63,158 bases of DNA, taken from NCBI GenBank assembly GCA_903834845.1, contig CAILKW010000027.1:1-63158 (forward strand), given 5' to 3'. The position numbers were made by a program, and so were the translations under genes. How positions within the stretch are numbered: position 1 is the stretch's first letter; each line of letters opens with the position of its first letter. This DNA comes from an uncultured Bacteroidia bacterium (GTDB lineage Bacteria > Bacteroidota > Bacteroidia > Bacteroidales > Prolixibacteraceae). A model generated the notes under the pieces. That model did not search any database and was not told where the DNA came from. It saw only the letters and a list, made by a program, of their open reading frames with translations. Positions 53,103 to 63,034 of this stretch are shown piece after piece.

Positions 53103-53142
53103 AAAGAGATAAGTGACTGGCAATTTGGTCACTTATCTCTTT
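53103..53142 (-). terminator. Strong hairpin between susD and the enzyme genes
   Basis: A perfect 15-bp stem, AAAGAGATAAGTGAC (53103-53117) with GTCACTTATCTCTTT (53128-53142), and a 10-nt loop. On the minus strand it is followed by a T-rich run (TTTAATTGTTTT), as an intrinsic terminator needs. It lies 40 bp after the susD stop and 52 bp before the SGNH gene. It would lower transcription of the enzymes relative to susCD. Confidence 0.85.
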
Positions 53143-53181
53143 TAACGAATGGCGTAATATATTAACCAAAAGACATATTGA

Positions 53182-54852
53182 CTACCAGCCTGGGTTTTGG
53201 TCCAGTTTTTTCTCCTTCAGAATTTCGGCGTTAGGAATCGGGTAATAATACATTTTTGATAAAAATACACGTTTCTCAACTACATAAGGTGTGTAAGTAA
53301 AAGTGGCATCTATATTTTTTACAATATCCATCCCTTTAAGATCAGCTCCCAGTACTAACTCAGCAATTTTCCACCGGCGTACATCCCAGCTTCGGTGTTC
53401 TTCAAAAGCCAGTTCTATTCTACGTTCGTTTCGGATTTTTTCCCGTAAGATATCTGAAGAGGAATAATCGGTTGCTACAAGGGCTGGCATTCCTGCGCGA
53501 AGTCTAATCGCTTTAACAGCATCTACAGCCGTAAGACCATAACGCGCATCGGAAGGACCAAATGCTTCATTCATGGCCTCAGCATAATTGAGGTAAATCT
53601 CTCCCAAACGGAAATAATACCAGCAGTGACGACTTGTATTGTTAAGCAATAAATTCAAGTTGTCGTCAACGTATTTCTTCAGGTAATATCCAGTTTTTGA
53701 AGCTTTCTCTTTCCCTTTTCCATCAAGACCACCTGTCCATAATTCAATTGGACGTGCTTTGAAGGTTGAATTATTCCATATTACGGTATAACCCAAACGT
53801 GAATCCCTGTTTTTATAAGGATCCGCAGGATTATAGCCCGATGTAGGATCGCTTATTGACTTACCATTGGTCATTTCGTAAGCATCCACCAGATTCTGAG
53901 ATGGGCACGTCGCGCCAACGCCTGCGCCATCAAATCCAATCGGAAAATTGGCTTTTTCAAAACCGTTTGCATTCCCATCCCTTCGATCAAAAATCAGCTC
54001 TAAACTATTGTACTTACGGGTAAACAAAGTTCCATAATTGCTTTCCAAAGCATAAGTACTTTTTAGTGATCCGGTAGGTGAAATGAATGAGCTCGCAATC
54101 CTGGCGACGCTATCACACAAAATCTTATTATATGAACCATTGTTGTAAAGCGGACTTGCAGCATATAACAATGTACGGCATTTTAGTGCCATTGCCGCAC
54201 CTAATGTAGCTCGTCCGGTATTAGTTGCATCGTAAACCTTTGGTAAAACCTTAATTGCACTATCACAGTTTGCCACAATAAAATTCACAACTTCAGTCAC
54301 ACTATTTCGTGGGAGATTCAGGTCTTCATCAACAGATAATAAGCGATTTACGATCGGAACTCCACCGTACCTTTTAAAAAGTTCGAAATACGAAAATGCG
54401 ATCAGAAACCTCGACTGGGCACGGAATTGTTTAAGTTCGAGGACATAACGAGTGTATGTCACATCATCCACATACCTGAACTGGTTGAAGGTAACAGTAT
54501 CTGTTCCATCTAAAAACAGATAGGCTCTGCGAATCATTTGGTACTGACGTGTCCATACATCGTCCGGATTCGAAAAGGAATTCCAGCTCCCGGTATTGAA
54601 GTTTTGTATGGTTGAATAATCCCAGGCATGTTCTGCCTCATCAGTAGCCGATGCCAACATTCCATTATCAATACGGTTATATGACGCAGGAAGTTGAGTA
54701 TAGGCATTTGCCAGAACTTGCTTCAATAATGTATAATCAGAAAAAACCATATTCTCCTTCATCAACGAACTATTTTCATAATCGAAATAATCTTTACATG
54801 AAGAGACGACTAAAATAAGAATCAATAATAAACCTAATATTTTTGCTTTCAT
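53182..54852 (-). CDS. SusD/RagB-family glycan-binding lipoprotein (inner pair)
   Basis: A 556-residue lipoprotein with lipobox Cys19 ('LVVSSCKDYFD'). It has the SusD N-terminal TPR-like helices ('QFRAQSRFLIAFSYFELFKRYGGVPIV', about 138-164) and the C-terminal RagB signature ('YFRLGEIYLNYAEAMNEAFGP', 'IRNERRIELAFEEHRSWDVRRW', 'ILKEKKLDQNPGW'). It works with the SusC encoded 23 bp upstream. The sequence is clearly related to the outer SusD at 57723, including the ending QNPGW, so the two pairs probably bind related glycans. Confidence 0.95.
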   Translation of the reverse strand: MKAKILGLLLILILVVSSCKDYFDYENSSLMKENMVFSDYTLLKQVLANAYTQLPASYNRIDNGMLASATDEAEHAWDYSTIQNFNTGSWNSFSNPDDVWTRQYQMIRRAYLFLDGTDTVTFNQFRYVDDVTYTRYVLELKQFRAQSRFLIAFSYFELFKRYGGVPIVNRLLSVDEDLNLPRNSVTEVVNFIVANCDSAIKVLPKVYDATNTGRATLGAAMALKCRTLLYAASPLYNNGSYNKILCDSVARIASSFISPTGSLKSTYALESNYGTLFTRKYNSLELIFDRRDGNANGFEKANFPIGFDGAGVGATCPSQNLVDAYEMTNGKSISDPTSGYNPADPYKNRDSRLGYTVIWNNSTFKARPIELWTGGLDGKGKEKASKTGYYLKKYVDDNLNLLLNNTSRHCWYYFRLGEIYLNYAEAMNEAFGPSDARYGLTAVDAVKAIRLRAGMPALVATDYSSSDILREKIRNERRIELAFEEHRSWDVRRWKIAELVLGADLKGMDIVKNIDATFTYTPYVVEKRVFLSKMYYYPIPNAEILKEKKLDQNPGW

Positions 54853-54875
54853 AATTTACTCTTTTATTAAATCTA

Positions 54876-57683
54876 TTAGAATTGTAACCTCAACCCAATG
54901 TTATACGATTTAAGAGCCGGATAACCTGTAAAATTTTCAGGATCAAGGTTCTTAATTTTATCCAAAGTAAGCAGGTTCATCCCCTGAAGAAACAGCTTAC
55001 AGGTTGAGACGTGGACAGAAGTCAATAATTTTTTAGGAAAATTATATGCAAGCTCTATACTGCGTAGTCGGAAATAGTCACCGGAACGCAACCAGAGAGA
55101 ACTTGACCGGTAATTATTTGAATTATCCAAAGTAGTAAGCCGTGGAAATTCGGCAACTCCTGCAGTTTGGGGAGTCCAACGGTTCATCACATATTCTGAT
55201 ATTTGAGCTTTTTTCCCAACCGGACCTGAAAGTCCGTTTATAAAAACGTCCTTGCCACCCAATCCCTGAAATAAACAATTCAGCGAGAAAACTTTATATT
55301 TTATATCAAAATTGATCCCATAGTATAAGGTAGGATTAGATGATTTACCAATGGGTAGTTCATCATTTGAATCTATAAGACCATTTTTATCCTGATCTTT
55401 GTACTTTACATCGCCAGGTTTAACCTGCTGAAATGTATAGATAGGAGTTTGGGGATTACTGATGTCCTCTTGGCTTAAAAAACCTATAGCTTCCAGACCA
55501 TAATACTGATTAACAGGTTGACCTACACGGTATTGATAACTATTTGGATATGCAGGTTCGATTCTTTGATCTATACTTGAATTTGTAACAACACCATTTA
55601 CACCAATCGAATATCCAAAATCTCCAATCTTTTTTGACAATTGAAGGGTTGCTTCAATACCACTCCTGGATGCGATACCGTTATTTACATAACCAGCAGC
55701 TATACCCAAAATAGAGGGGAGTTCATTAGTTCGCGTGTCAACAATATCAGTGCGTTTCTCATGAAAATATCCGAGAGCAACATCCAGACAATTGAAAAAG
55801 CGACCATCTACTCCGAGATCAGTTTTATATGCCTTCTCCCAGGTGATATCATAATTTGGATAATTGCTCTCCTGAGTTCCCCCAAGGGAGGTATTACTGT
55901 CACCATAAGGGTAGGACCCGGTATTGGTGTAATAAGAAATGTATAAATACCTATCCTCTCCTGCTCCGATATTGTCATTTCCCACAAGGCCATACGAAGC
56001 TCTTGCTTTAAGGTAATTAATCCATGAATGAGACTTAATAAAATCCTCTTCAGAGAGAACCCATGACAATGCTGCAGCCGGGAAAAAACCAAACTGGTGG
56101 GTTCTCGGAAATCGTTCAGTTCCATTATAACCTGCAACCAATTCGGTAAAATATCGGTTATTGTAACCATAAGCTAAACGACCCGAAGCTCCATTTAGCA
56201 AGTAAGGAGTGTTGTTGCCACTGCTCCAATTGATAACATATTTATCCTGATGGTACAAGAGCTTTGCAGTTACTTCATGCAAACCAAATTTTTGGGTATA
56301 ATCCAGATAAGTCTCGAAATTTGTCCGGAAATTATGGCTGTTACCCGCGGACCGAGAAAGTGGCGTTACCTGCCCATATTTCGTATAGACCATATTATTG
56401 TTTACATCGGTGGATAACTGGAAAACCGGAAAGGATCTGGTGTATGTCTCACTGGCTCGCGCCCAGTTATCAAATGCAACCACTGCGCCAATCTTCAGAC
56501 CTTTGATAATAATATTCAAATCTTGTTCAAGGCGGAATGACGACTGAAAGTTCCTGTCATTGGAAGCGGCATACCCTGAGCTGGTTACCTGTCCTAGTAT
56601 ATTGCCCTGATAGGCCGAATTTCCTCCAAAAGTACCATTGGGATTTCGAACCGGGAATAAATTGGGAGCATAGGCATAGATATTAGTGAAAATAGTTCCA
56701 ATTGCGGTTCCCGGACTGTTACGGTCTTCGATGCGCCCACCAATATCAAGAGAAGCAACAAGATGTTTGGTAACATTTATGTCAATATTTGAACGAAAAT
56801 TAAGTCTTTTAAATGAAGCATCGGTGCTATAACCATCGTTCCAATCGGTATTTTTAAGCAATCCTTGATTAATCATATAATTGACCATAACATAATGGCG
56901 CACAACACTGTTGCCGCCTCTAAATGTTACGTTGGCTTCCATCATTGGTGAACTTTTACGGAGGATTTCTTTAAACCAATTAACATCGGGATAGAAAGAG
57001 GGATTTGATCCATCTTTGTATTTTTGAATATCACCGGCAGTATAAAGTGCCGGCCGGCCATCGTTAGTCAAAGCCTCGTTATAAAGATTTGCATAATCGT
57101 AGGAGTTAATAAAATTCGGCAGCCTGGTAGGTTGTTGCATTCCGTAATTAACCGTAAATCCGATTTTTTCATCGCTCGATAAGCCACGTTTAGTTGTTAC
57201 CAGAATTACCCCGTTTGCACCTTTTATGCCATACATAGCAGTAGCAGCAGCATCTTTCAATACCGAAATACTTTCTATTTCCTCAACGGTTAGCTGGTCT
57301 ATTGATCGCTGAAAACCATCAACAATAATCAGTGGAGCACTACCATTTGAATACGTAGTATTACCCCGGATCATCAGTGAAGGGTAGTCGTTACCAGGTT
57401 CGCCACCCCGTTGGTTTACGATTAATCCTGATAACCTTCCGAATAAGGCATTACCAACATTCGTGACGGTACTTTTACTCAGTGTTTCAGAATTTACTGT
57501 ACTTATGGCACTTCCAATTGCTGCAGGTTTCTGTTTCCCATAAGCAATATCAAGCAGTTTCAGTTTGCCGGTCTTTGCTTTTATTGAATCAGTTTCCTGT
57601 GCAATGACAGGGTTCGTGAATTCCAGCAAAATAATCGCCAGAATGGCACCTAAAATTTGTATCCTATATGATGTTTTTTTCAT
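54876..57683 (-). CDS. SusC-type TonB-dependent transporter (inner pair), no N-terminal extension
   Basis: A 935-residue protein with a signal peptide (about 1-28). Unlike most SusC proteins it has no carboxypeptidase-regulatory domain: after a 40-residue linker it goes straight to the plug ('AIGSAISTVNSETLSKS', 'PLIIVDGFQRSID', 'EIESISVLKDAAATAMYGIKGANGVILVTTKRG'). The barrel ends 'YNIGLRLQF'. It is therefore shorter than the outer SusC (1161 residues), though plug and barrel are similar. It imports oligosaccharides with the SusD downstream. Confidence 0.95.
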   Translation of the reverse strand: MKKTSYRIQILGAILAIILLEFTNPVIAQETDSIKAKTGKLKLLDIAYGKQKPAAIGSAISTVNSETLSKSTVTNVGNALFGRLSGLIVNQRGGEPGNDYPSLMIRGNTTYSNGSAPLIIVDGFQRSIDQLTVEEIESISVLKDAAATAMYGIKGANGVILVTTKRGLSSDEKIGFTVNYGMQQPTRLPNFINSYDYANLYNEALTNDGRPALYTAGDIQKYKDGSNPSFYPDVNWFKEILRKSSPMMEANVTFRGGNSVVRHYVMVNYMINQGLLKNTDWNDGYSTDASFKRLNFRSNIDINVTKHLVASLDIGGRIEDRNSPGTAIGTIFTNIYAYAPNLFPVRNPNGTFGGNSAYQGNILGQVTSSGYAASNDRNFQSSFRLEQDLNIIIKGLKIGAVVAFDNWARASETYTRSFPVFQLSTDVNNNMVYTKYGQVTPLSRSAGNSHNFRTNFETYLDYTQKFGLHEVTAKLLYHQDKYVINWSSGNNTPYLLNGASGRLAYGYNNRYFTELVAGYNGTERFPRTHQFGFFPAAALSWVLSEEDFIKSHSWINYLKARASYGLVGNDNIGAGEDRYLYISYYTNTGSYPYGDSNTSLGGTQESNYPNYDITWEKAYKTDLGVDGRFFNCLDVALGYFHEKRTDIVDTRTNELPSILGIAAGYVNNGIASRSGIEATLQLSKKIGDFGYSIGVNGVVTNSSIDQRIEPAYPNSYQYRVGQPVNQYYGLEAIGFLSQEDISNPQTPIYTFQQVKPGDVKYKDQDKNGLIDSNDELPIGKSSNPTLYYGINFDIKYKVFSLNCLFQGLGGKDVFINGLSGPVGKKAQISEYVMNRWTPQTAGVAEFPRLTTLDNSNNYRSSSLWLRSGDYFRLRSIELAYNFPKKLLTSVHVSTCKLFLQGMNLLTLDKIKNLDPENFTGYPALKSYNIGLRLQF

Positions 57684-57722
57684 ATTCCAAAATTTATATT
57701 AAGAATGAATACCAAATATTAC

Positions 57723-59537
57723 CTACCAGCCAGGATTTTGCACCAGAGCATCAGAACGAATCATATCACTGTTAGGAATTGGCCATAGATACCAGTAATC
57801 TTTCCAGAAACGGTCTTCAACTTTTTCACGTGTATAGGTAAATGTGCCATCAGATTTTTTCCGGATATCTATACCATAAATTGGTTCTCCGATAATACTT
57901 CCACGTTTCAAATGTTTTACATCAAAGTAATGTATATCCTCCAGAGCCAATTCGACATCACGTTCACGCCAAATAATCTGACGCAAATCATCCTTTAATG
58001 AAATACCGCTAACATCGGGCATACCGGCACGGGCTCTGACTTTATTAATATAAGTAAAGCAGTCGGGCTGTGGACCTTGCGCCTCATTCAGTGCCTCAGC
58101 ATACATCAGGTAACCATCAGCAAGGCGCATATATGGCCATATTGCTGTTGCATTTGCAGTTCCGTTCGAGAGGCTCTCAAGGCAATATTTCCGCAAAAGA
58201 TAACCTGTTTTACTCGTGGCTAAATCTCTGCGATGATAACCAAAATCAACTCCAACAACACTTCCGCCGGTGCGGTTATTCCATGTTTCCACAGTACGTG
58301 TATTCCATTTTGATCCGTTTTCGGCAATGGTAGCATAAAATCGAGGGTCAAGATTAAGGAAAGGTTTTGCTGGATCAAACCCCGATGTAGGATCATCCTG
58401 TGCTTTTCCGTTTTTCATCAAATATCGGTCGACGAGGTTTTGTGTGGGGAGAACGGCATTTCCATCTGAAACACCCGGCTGTGAAACGAGTGGACTTTCA
58501 TAAGTCGGGAAAAGGCTCTTGATACCCCACGACCGTCTCGAAGCAACAAAAATAAGTTCCTTGCTTATGTCGCGGGTTGCTTTTTGGTAAGCCAGCGATG
58601 GATTAACATCTGTCAGCAATTGATACCCATTTGATTCGCAAAAAACAATCAACGCTTTTGCAGCATCAGCAGCTTTCTGCCAACGTCCGGCATCGTAATT
58701 TCCCATAAAAATCAGGTTATTATTTTTCGGATCTTCCATATCCAAAAAAGGTTTAACCGAATTAAATAATGGGCGTGCTGCAAATAACCATAAACGGGCA
58801 CGAAGAAATAAAACTGTCGCTCTGGTAACACGACCGAATTCCTGATCGGGTCTTACATCCGGTAAACCGGGTTCATTCAAGGTTTTTATGAGCAGGTTAT
58901 CAATCGAATCAACCATTTGTGCAAGAGGTAACCTTGGTACAGCTTTGAAGTCTGTAGTTTGATAATCTAACTTGTGAGTTATCCAGGGAAGGCCACCGAA
59001 GCGGATCATAAATTCGAAATATGACATTGCCTTAATAAATCTTGCTTCAGCTTTTAATTCCGACTTTTGATTTGCAGTTCCAGTCTTGATATTATCGGCA
59101 TTATCGAGAAACCATGAGGCACGGTAAATAAAGGGCCATCGAATAGACCATTTAGTTTCCTGATAGCTTTCGGGGTCAAACCGTGAAATTGCCCCCATAT
59201 TAAAAAATTGAGACCCAGAGCTGGCCCAGCCACTCTCGGCCTGTTCGGAACAAGCTGCGAGCATTGTACCGGAAATTCTTTGGGTTTCATTATCTGCCCA
59301 GCTATAAAAATATCCATCAGGCACTTTGTCATACAAAGCTAAAACGTACAATTTAGCACGGTCATAAGTAGAAAAAAGTGTATCCTGTGTAACATCAACA
59401 CCTGGTGCTTTTTCAAAATACTTATCACACGACTGGGTTGTAAACAGAATAGTTATAAGTGACAATCCGACAAACCATTTTCCAAAAGATATGGCAAGGT
59501 CTGCCAATATATTAAGTTTATTTGTTTTTCTTTTCAT
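57723..59537 (-). CDS. SusD/RagB-family glycan-binding lipoprotein (outer pair)
   Basis: A 604-residue lipoprotein when started at the ATG at 59537; the frame is open 23 codons further but that would overlap the susC stop and spoil the signal. The lipobox Cys37 is in 'ILFTTQSCDKYF'. The TPR-like core ('SELKAEARFIKAMSYFEFMIRFGGLPWI', about 140-167) and RagB C-terminus ('LADGYLMYAEALNEAQGP', 'WRERDVELALEDIHYFDVKHL', 'MIRSDALVQNPGW') are clear. It pairs with the STN-type SusC 11 bp upstream. Confidence 0.95.
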   Translation of the reverse strand: MKRKTNKLNILADLAISFGKWFVGLSLITILFTTQSCDKYFEKAPGVDVTQDTLFSTYDRAKLYVLALYDKVPDGYFYSWADNETQRISGTMLAACSEQAESGWASSGSQFFNMGAISRFDPESYQETKWSIRWPFIYRASWFLDNADNIKTGTANQKSELKAEARFIKAMSYFEFMIRFGGLPWITHKLDYQTTDFKAVPRLPLAQMVDSIDNLLIKTLNEPGLPDVRPDQEFGRVTRATVLFLRARLWLFAARPLFNSVKPFLDMEDPKNNNLIFMGNYDAGRWQKAADAAKALIVFCESNGYQLLTDVNPSLAYQKATRDISKELIFVASRRSWGIKSLFPTYESPLVSQPGVSDGNAVLPTQNLVDRYLMKNGKAQDDPTSGFDPAKPFLNLDPRFYATIAENGSKWNTRTVETWNNRTGGSVVGVDFGYHRRDLATSKTGYLLRKYCLESLSNGTANATAIWPYMRLADGYLMYAEALNEAQGPQPDCFTYINKVRARAGMPDVSGISLKDDLRQIIWRERDVELALEDIHYFDVKHLKRGSIIGEPIYGIDIRKKSDGTFTYTREKVEDRFWKDYWYLWPIPNSDMIRSDALVQNPGW

Positions 59538-59548
59538 GATTCTGAAAG

Positions 59549-62500
59549 TTAGAATTGCAGATTTAATCCAATGTTGAAAATTTTCACTTGTTGATACCCC
59601 ACCCATCGGCCACCGGGTTGTTCAGGGTCGTACTTAAACAGTTTTTGTTTGTCCCAGGTGACCAGGTTTGAACCATTTGTGTAAATGCGTAACGAATTGC
59701 ATTTTGCTTTTTTTAGAAGATTACCCGAAAAGGTATATCCAATTTCGAGGTTCTTTAATCTTATATATGAAGCATCCTCAGTAAAAAAAGAGTTGTTCCA
59801 ACCATTTGCCTGACCAAAATCGAAATGCGCGGGTACAAGTGTTAATGCAGGAAAAGTAGCAGTTTCCTTAGTCGCCTCAGTCCAACGACCACGTATAAAA
59901 CTTTGTGCGGACTCGTAGGAAGCATATTGACTTGCAAATGGCTGAAGGGATTCACCACTATAAGAAACAAGTGCATGAGTGACACCCTGAAAAAGGATAT
60001 TTATATCAAATCCTTTATGACTGGCACCAAAAGACACACTTCCGGTAATTTCAGGAACCAGAGTGTAATTTCCATAAGAGATCCGATCCTGATCATTTAT
60101 AATTCCATCTTTATTGTAATCCTCAAACCAAAGGTCGCCCTTTCTGGCTTTACCCAATGTTGTCCTGGCAACTCCTTCCATCGGAGTAATGCCATTTGCC
60201 GAAGCCACCTGTGCATCAGTTTCGTAAAATCCTTTAGTTATGTACAAAAGCGGACGTCCGAGTGTTCTTCCGGTTTGTTTTTGCCATTCCAGAACACTTG
60301 CGGGCTCATCCATTTCAAGTACTTTGTTGCGGGCAAATGCATACATACCTTTTATCCAATAATTTACTTTGCCTCTTGTTTCGCGCCAGGTTACTTCAAT
60401 TTCGTAACCGTGGTTTGACATTTTTCCAAAGTTAAGTGGTGGAATTTTTTCGTCAACGTAGGCTGTGAAAGTTTGTTTGTTACTCAGGATGTTATAACGG
60501 AAATTTGAAAAATAATCTAAGTTAAGAGATAATTTATCGAACAATTTCAACTCAAATGCATAGTTTTGCTTTTCGTCAATTTCCCATGATACATCAGGGT
60601 TTCCTCGTTTGGTAATCGAAGCGGTTCCATATCCCTGACCGGTTCCCTGACCAAAAATTGGACCTCCGGTAGCAGACATAGAGTAACTATCAGGAATGTA
60701 AATAAAACGGTTGCCCCCTAATTTATCGTTACCAGCTTTACCGTAAGAAACTTTAAATTTCAAAAAAGTAATAAACGGGATATTTTTCATAAACGGTTCT
60801 TCAGTAGCAACCCACGATCCTGAATAGGCAGGGAAAAAACCAAAACGCTTATCCTTAGGAAAGTTTTCTGAGCCATTATAACCCAAGTTAACTTCCGCAT
60901 TGTATTTCGATTTATAGCTATATGTAAAGCGGCCTACCAATCCGATGTAGGAAAGTGGGATTTCATTAAATGTAGATTCAGTGTAGAATTTTTTGCTTTG
61001 ATTGTAAAGGATCAAACCCGTAACATCATGATTTCCATTAAACGTATATTTATATTCCAAAGCAGCCTCCCCATAGATATGACGACGTTTGGAATCGGTG
61101 GTTTCAGCATAATTTAACACAGATGGGGTGCCTGTCGTTTTAAACAGTAACAGATCTTCGGGGATTCCATCCCCATTCGTATCAACAGATTTCCGAACCG
61201 GTGTATATTCAGGCATTGTAGTAGGAAAAGCACGGCGCAAATTAATCGTGTAATTGCTGTCGTACCCATACTTTGCCCTGAGTGCTAATCCCTTTGTAAT
61301 AAAGTCAAGCTTTTGATTAAGCGAAAACATAGTGTTAACTTCGCTGTTATAATCATTACGTACCCCTTTCAGTGCCATCCATCTGATCGGAGTTTCATAC
61401 CCATCGTTAATATATGATTTCCCATCAATCCATCCTGCTCCTGCCATTGGAGGAGCCTGGGTAATGTAACGCAAAAACCACATTTCACCATCAGAATCGG
61501 CAGCACGCTGATCATTTGGCATGTTGGCATCGCGGATTGTTGTTCCTAAATTGACCGAGACAGTCAAATTTTTGGTCACATCAATATCAACATTTGAACG
61601 GAAGTTATAGCGTTTTAACCAATCACTGTTGTCATAGCCGTTGTTAAAATTTTTAAAAGTCCCTGTTTGACCAAGATAACCAGCTGAAACAAAATATCTT
61701 GTTGATTTAGTTCCTCCGCTTATATTCAGGTTGTAACGCTGCTGTGGAGAAGAGCCTCTCATGCACTGATTATACCAATCAGTATCCGGATATAACCACG
61801 GGTCATCACCTGTCCTGTAATGCTCAAGAGCAGCAGCCGAAAATTTCACATTTGCGGGAGCGACGCCATCGTTTATTTGTGCCTCGTTATAAAGCGTGGC
61901 ATACTCGTAACTACCTAAATATTCCGGTTCTCGGGTAGGAGTACTAAGTCCATATTCCGCTGTAAAACTCACCTTGGCAGGACCATCTTTACCTCGCTTG
62001 GTAGTAACCAGGATTACCCCGTTCGCTCCGCGAACCCCGAAAACTGCGGTAGATGAGGCATCTTTCAGAATTGATACCGACTCTATTTCGTTAGGATCGA
62101 TATCATTCATCGGGCGTTCCATTCCATCTACCATAACCAAGGGATCGAGCTGACCAGACATTGTTCCAACACCTCTTAAACGGATAACCGGGTTATCTCT
62201 GCCCACGTGTCCACTGGTATTTACAACAGTTAATCCAGGCATAACTCCGGTAAGTGCGTTTGCAACACTCGCAACAGGAGCCTTCATAAGTTCTTTATTG
62301 GACACACTTGCCATTGACCCGGTTGAAGTAATTTTTTTCTGAGTACCGTAAGCCACAACAATTACATCTTCCATTGCAACTGCGGCCTCAACCATTACTA
62401 CACTGAAGTTAGTCTTCCCGGCAATGGTAAATTCCTGCGTTTTCATCCCAATAAATGAGAATACCAAAATTTTTGCATCCAAAGAAACCAATAATTTGAA

Positions 62501-63034
62501 CTTACCATCATTATCGGTAACAATTCCTGTTGTGGTCCCTTTTACCATCACGGTAACGCCAGGCAACGGAAATCCCTGACTATCTTTTACTGTCCCTGAA
62601 AGCTCTTTTTTCGGAATTTGTTGGGCTTCAGTATTGAGATTAGATTTTAGAGTTAACAATTCACTCACAGGTTCACTTTTAGTTATTATAACCTGTTTAT
62701 CAGCAATTTCGAAACTTGTACCAGTGTCTTTAAGTACTTCTGACAATATTTTATCAACGCTTGTCTCACGCACAGTGACAGAGACTTTTTTGTCAAGGTT
62801 CAGTGCATCCTTTTCGTAAATAAAAACAAATTCACTTTGATTTTCTATTGATTTTAAAACCTGACCAATAGAGACATTTTTTAGATCCAGAGATAGCTTG
62901 GTTTTCTGTGAATAGGTCGAAGCACTTAACCCCATCAACCCCATAAAGAATACCAAAATAGTTAGCTTCATCACAAATAATAGATTTCTATTGCGACACA
63001 AAATGTCACGAAACAACATCTGTATATTTTTCAT
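59549..63034 (-). CDS. SusC-type TonB-dependent transducer with STN domain (outer pair)
   Basis: 1161 residues from the ATG at 63034, chosen because it gives a normal signal ('RNLLFVMKLTILVFFMGLMGLSAS'); an ATG 14 codons earlier is possible. The order is an STN domain ('KLSLDLKNVSIGQVLKSIENQSEFVFIYEKDALNLDKKVSV', about 45-118), a carboxypeptidase-regulatory domain ('LSGTVKDSQGFPLPGVTVMVKGTT', about 145-220), a plug ('PLVMVDGMERPMNDIDPNEIESVSILKDASSTAVFGVRGANG') and a barrel ending 'FNIGLNLQF'. Established knowledge: STN-bearing transporters signal to a FecR-type anti-sigma factor and its ECF sigma factor. Those genes are not in the window and would be expected beyond the right edge. It is the first visible gene of the locus. 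Confidence 0.95.
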   Translation of the reverse strand: MKNIQMLFRDILCRNRNLLFVMKLTILVFFMGLMGLSASTYSQKTKLSLDLKNVSIGQVLKSIENQSEFVFIYEKDALNLDKKVSVTVRETSVDKILSEVLKDTGTSFEIADKQVIITKSEPVSELLTLKSNLNTEAQQIPKKELSGTVKDSQGFPLPGVTVMVKGTTTGIVTDNDGKFKLLVSLDAKILVFSFIGMKTQEFTIAGKTNFSVVMVEAAVAMEDVIVVAYGTQKKITSTGSMASVSNKELMKAPVASVANALTGVMPGLTVVNTSGHVGRDNPVIRLRGVGTMSGQLDPLVMVDGMERPMNDIDPNEIESVSILKDASSTAVFGVRGANGVILVTTKRGKDGPAKVSFTAEYGLSTPTREPEYLGSYEYATLYNEAQINDGVAPANVKFSAAALEHYRTGDDPWLYPDTDWYNQCMRGSSPQQRYNLNISGGTKSTRYFVSAGYLGQTGTFKNFNNGYDNSDWLKRYNFRSNVDIDVTKNLTVSVNLGTTIRDANMPNDQRAADSDGEMWFLRYITQAPPMAGAGWIDGKSYINDGYETPIRWMALKGVRNDYNSEVNTMFSLNQKLDFITKGLALRAKYGYDSNYTINLRRAFPTTMPEYTPVRKSVDTNGDGIPEDLLLFKTTGTPSVLNYAETTDSKRRHIYGEAALEYKYTFNGNHDVTGLILYNQSKKFYTESTFNEIPLSYIGLVGRFTYSYKSKYNAEVNLGYNGSENFPKDKRFGFFPAYSGSWVATEEPFMKNIPFITFLKFKVSYGKAGNDKLGGNRFIYIPDSYSMSATGGPIFGQGTGQGYGTASITKRGNPDVSWEIDEKQNYAFELKLFDKLSLNLDYFSNFRYNILSNKQTFTAYVDEKIPPLNFGKMSNHGYEIEVTWRETRGKVNYWIKGMYAFARNKVLEMDEPASVLEWQKQTGRTLGRPLLYITKGFYETDAQVASANGITPMEGVARTTLGKARKGDLWFEDYNKDGIINDQDRISYGNYTLVPEITGSVSFGASHKGFDINILFQGVTHALVSYSGESLQPFASQYASYESAQSFIRGRWTEATKETATFPALTLVPAHFDFGQANGWNNSFFTEDASYIRLKNLEIGYTFSGNLLKKAKCNSLRIYTNGSNLVTWDKQKLFKYDPEQPGGRWVGYQQVKIFNIGLNLQF

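Noticed and set aside
59903..60418. Plus-strand 171-residue frame antisense to the outer SusC
   Set aside because: Lies within the barrel of SusC; cysteine- and serine-rich nonsense composition.
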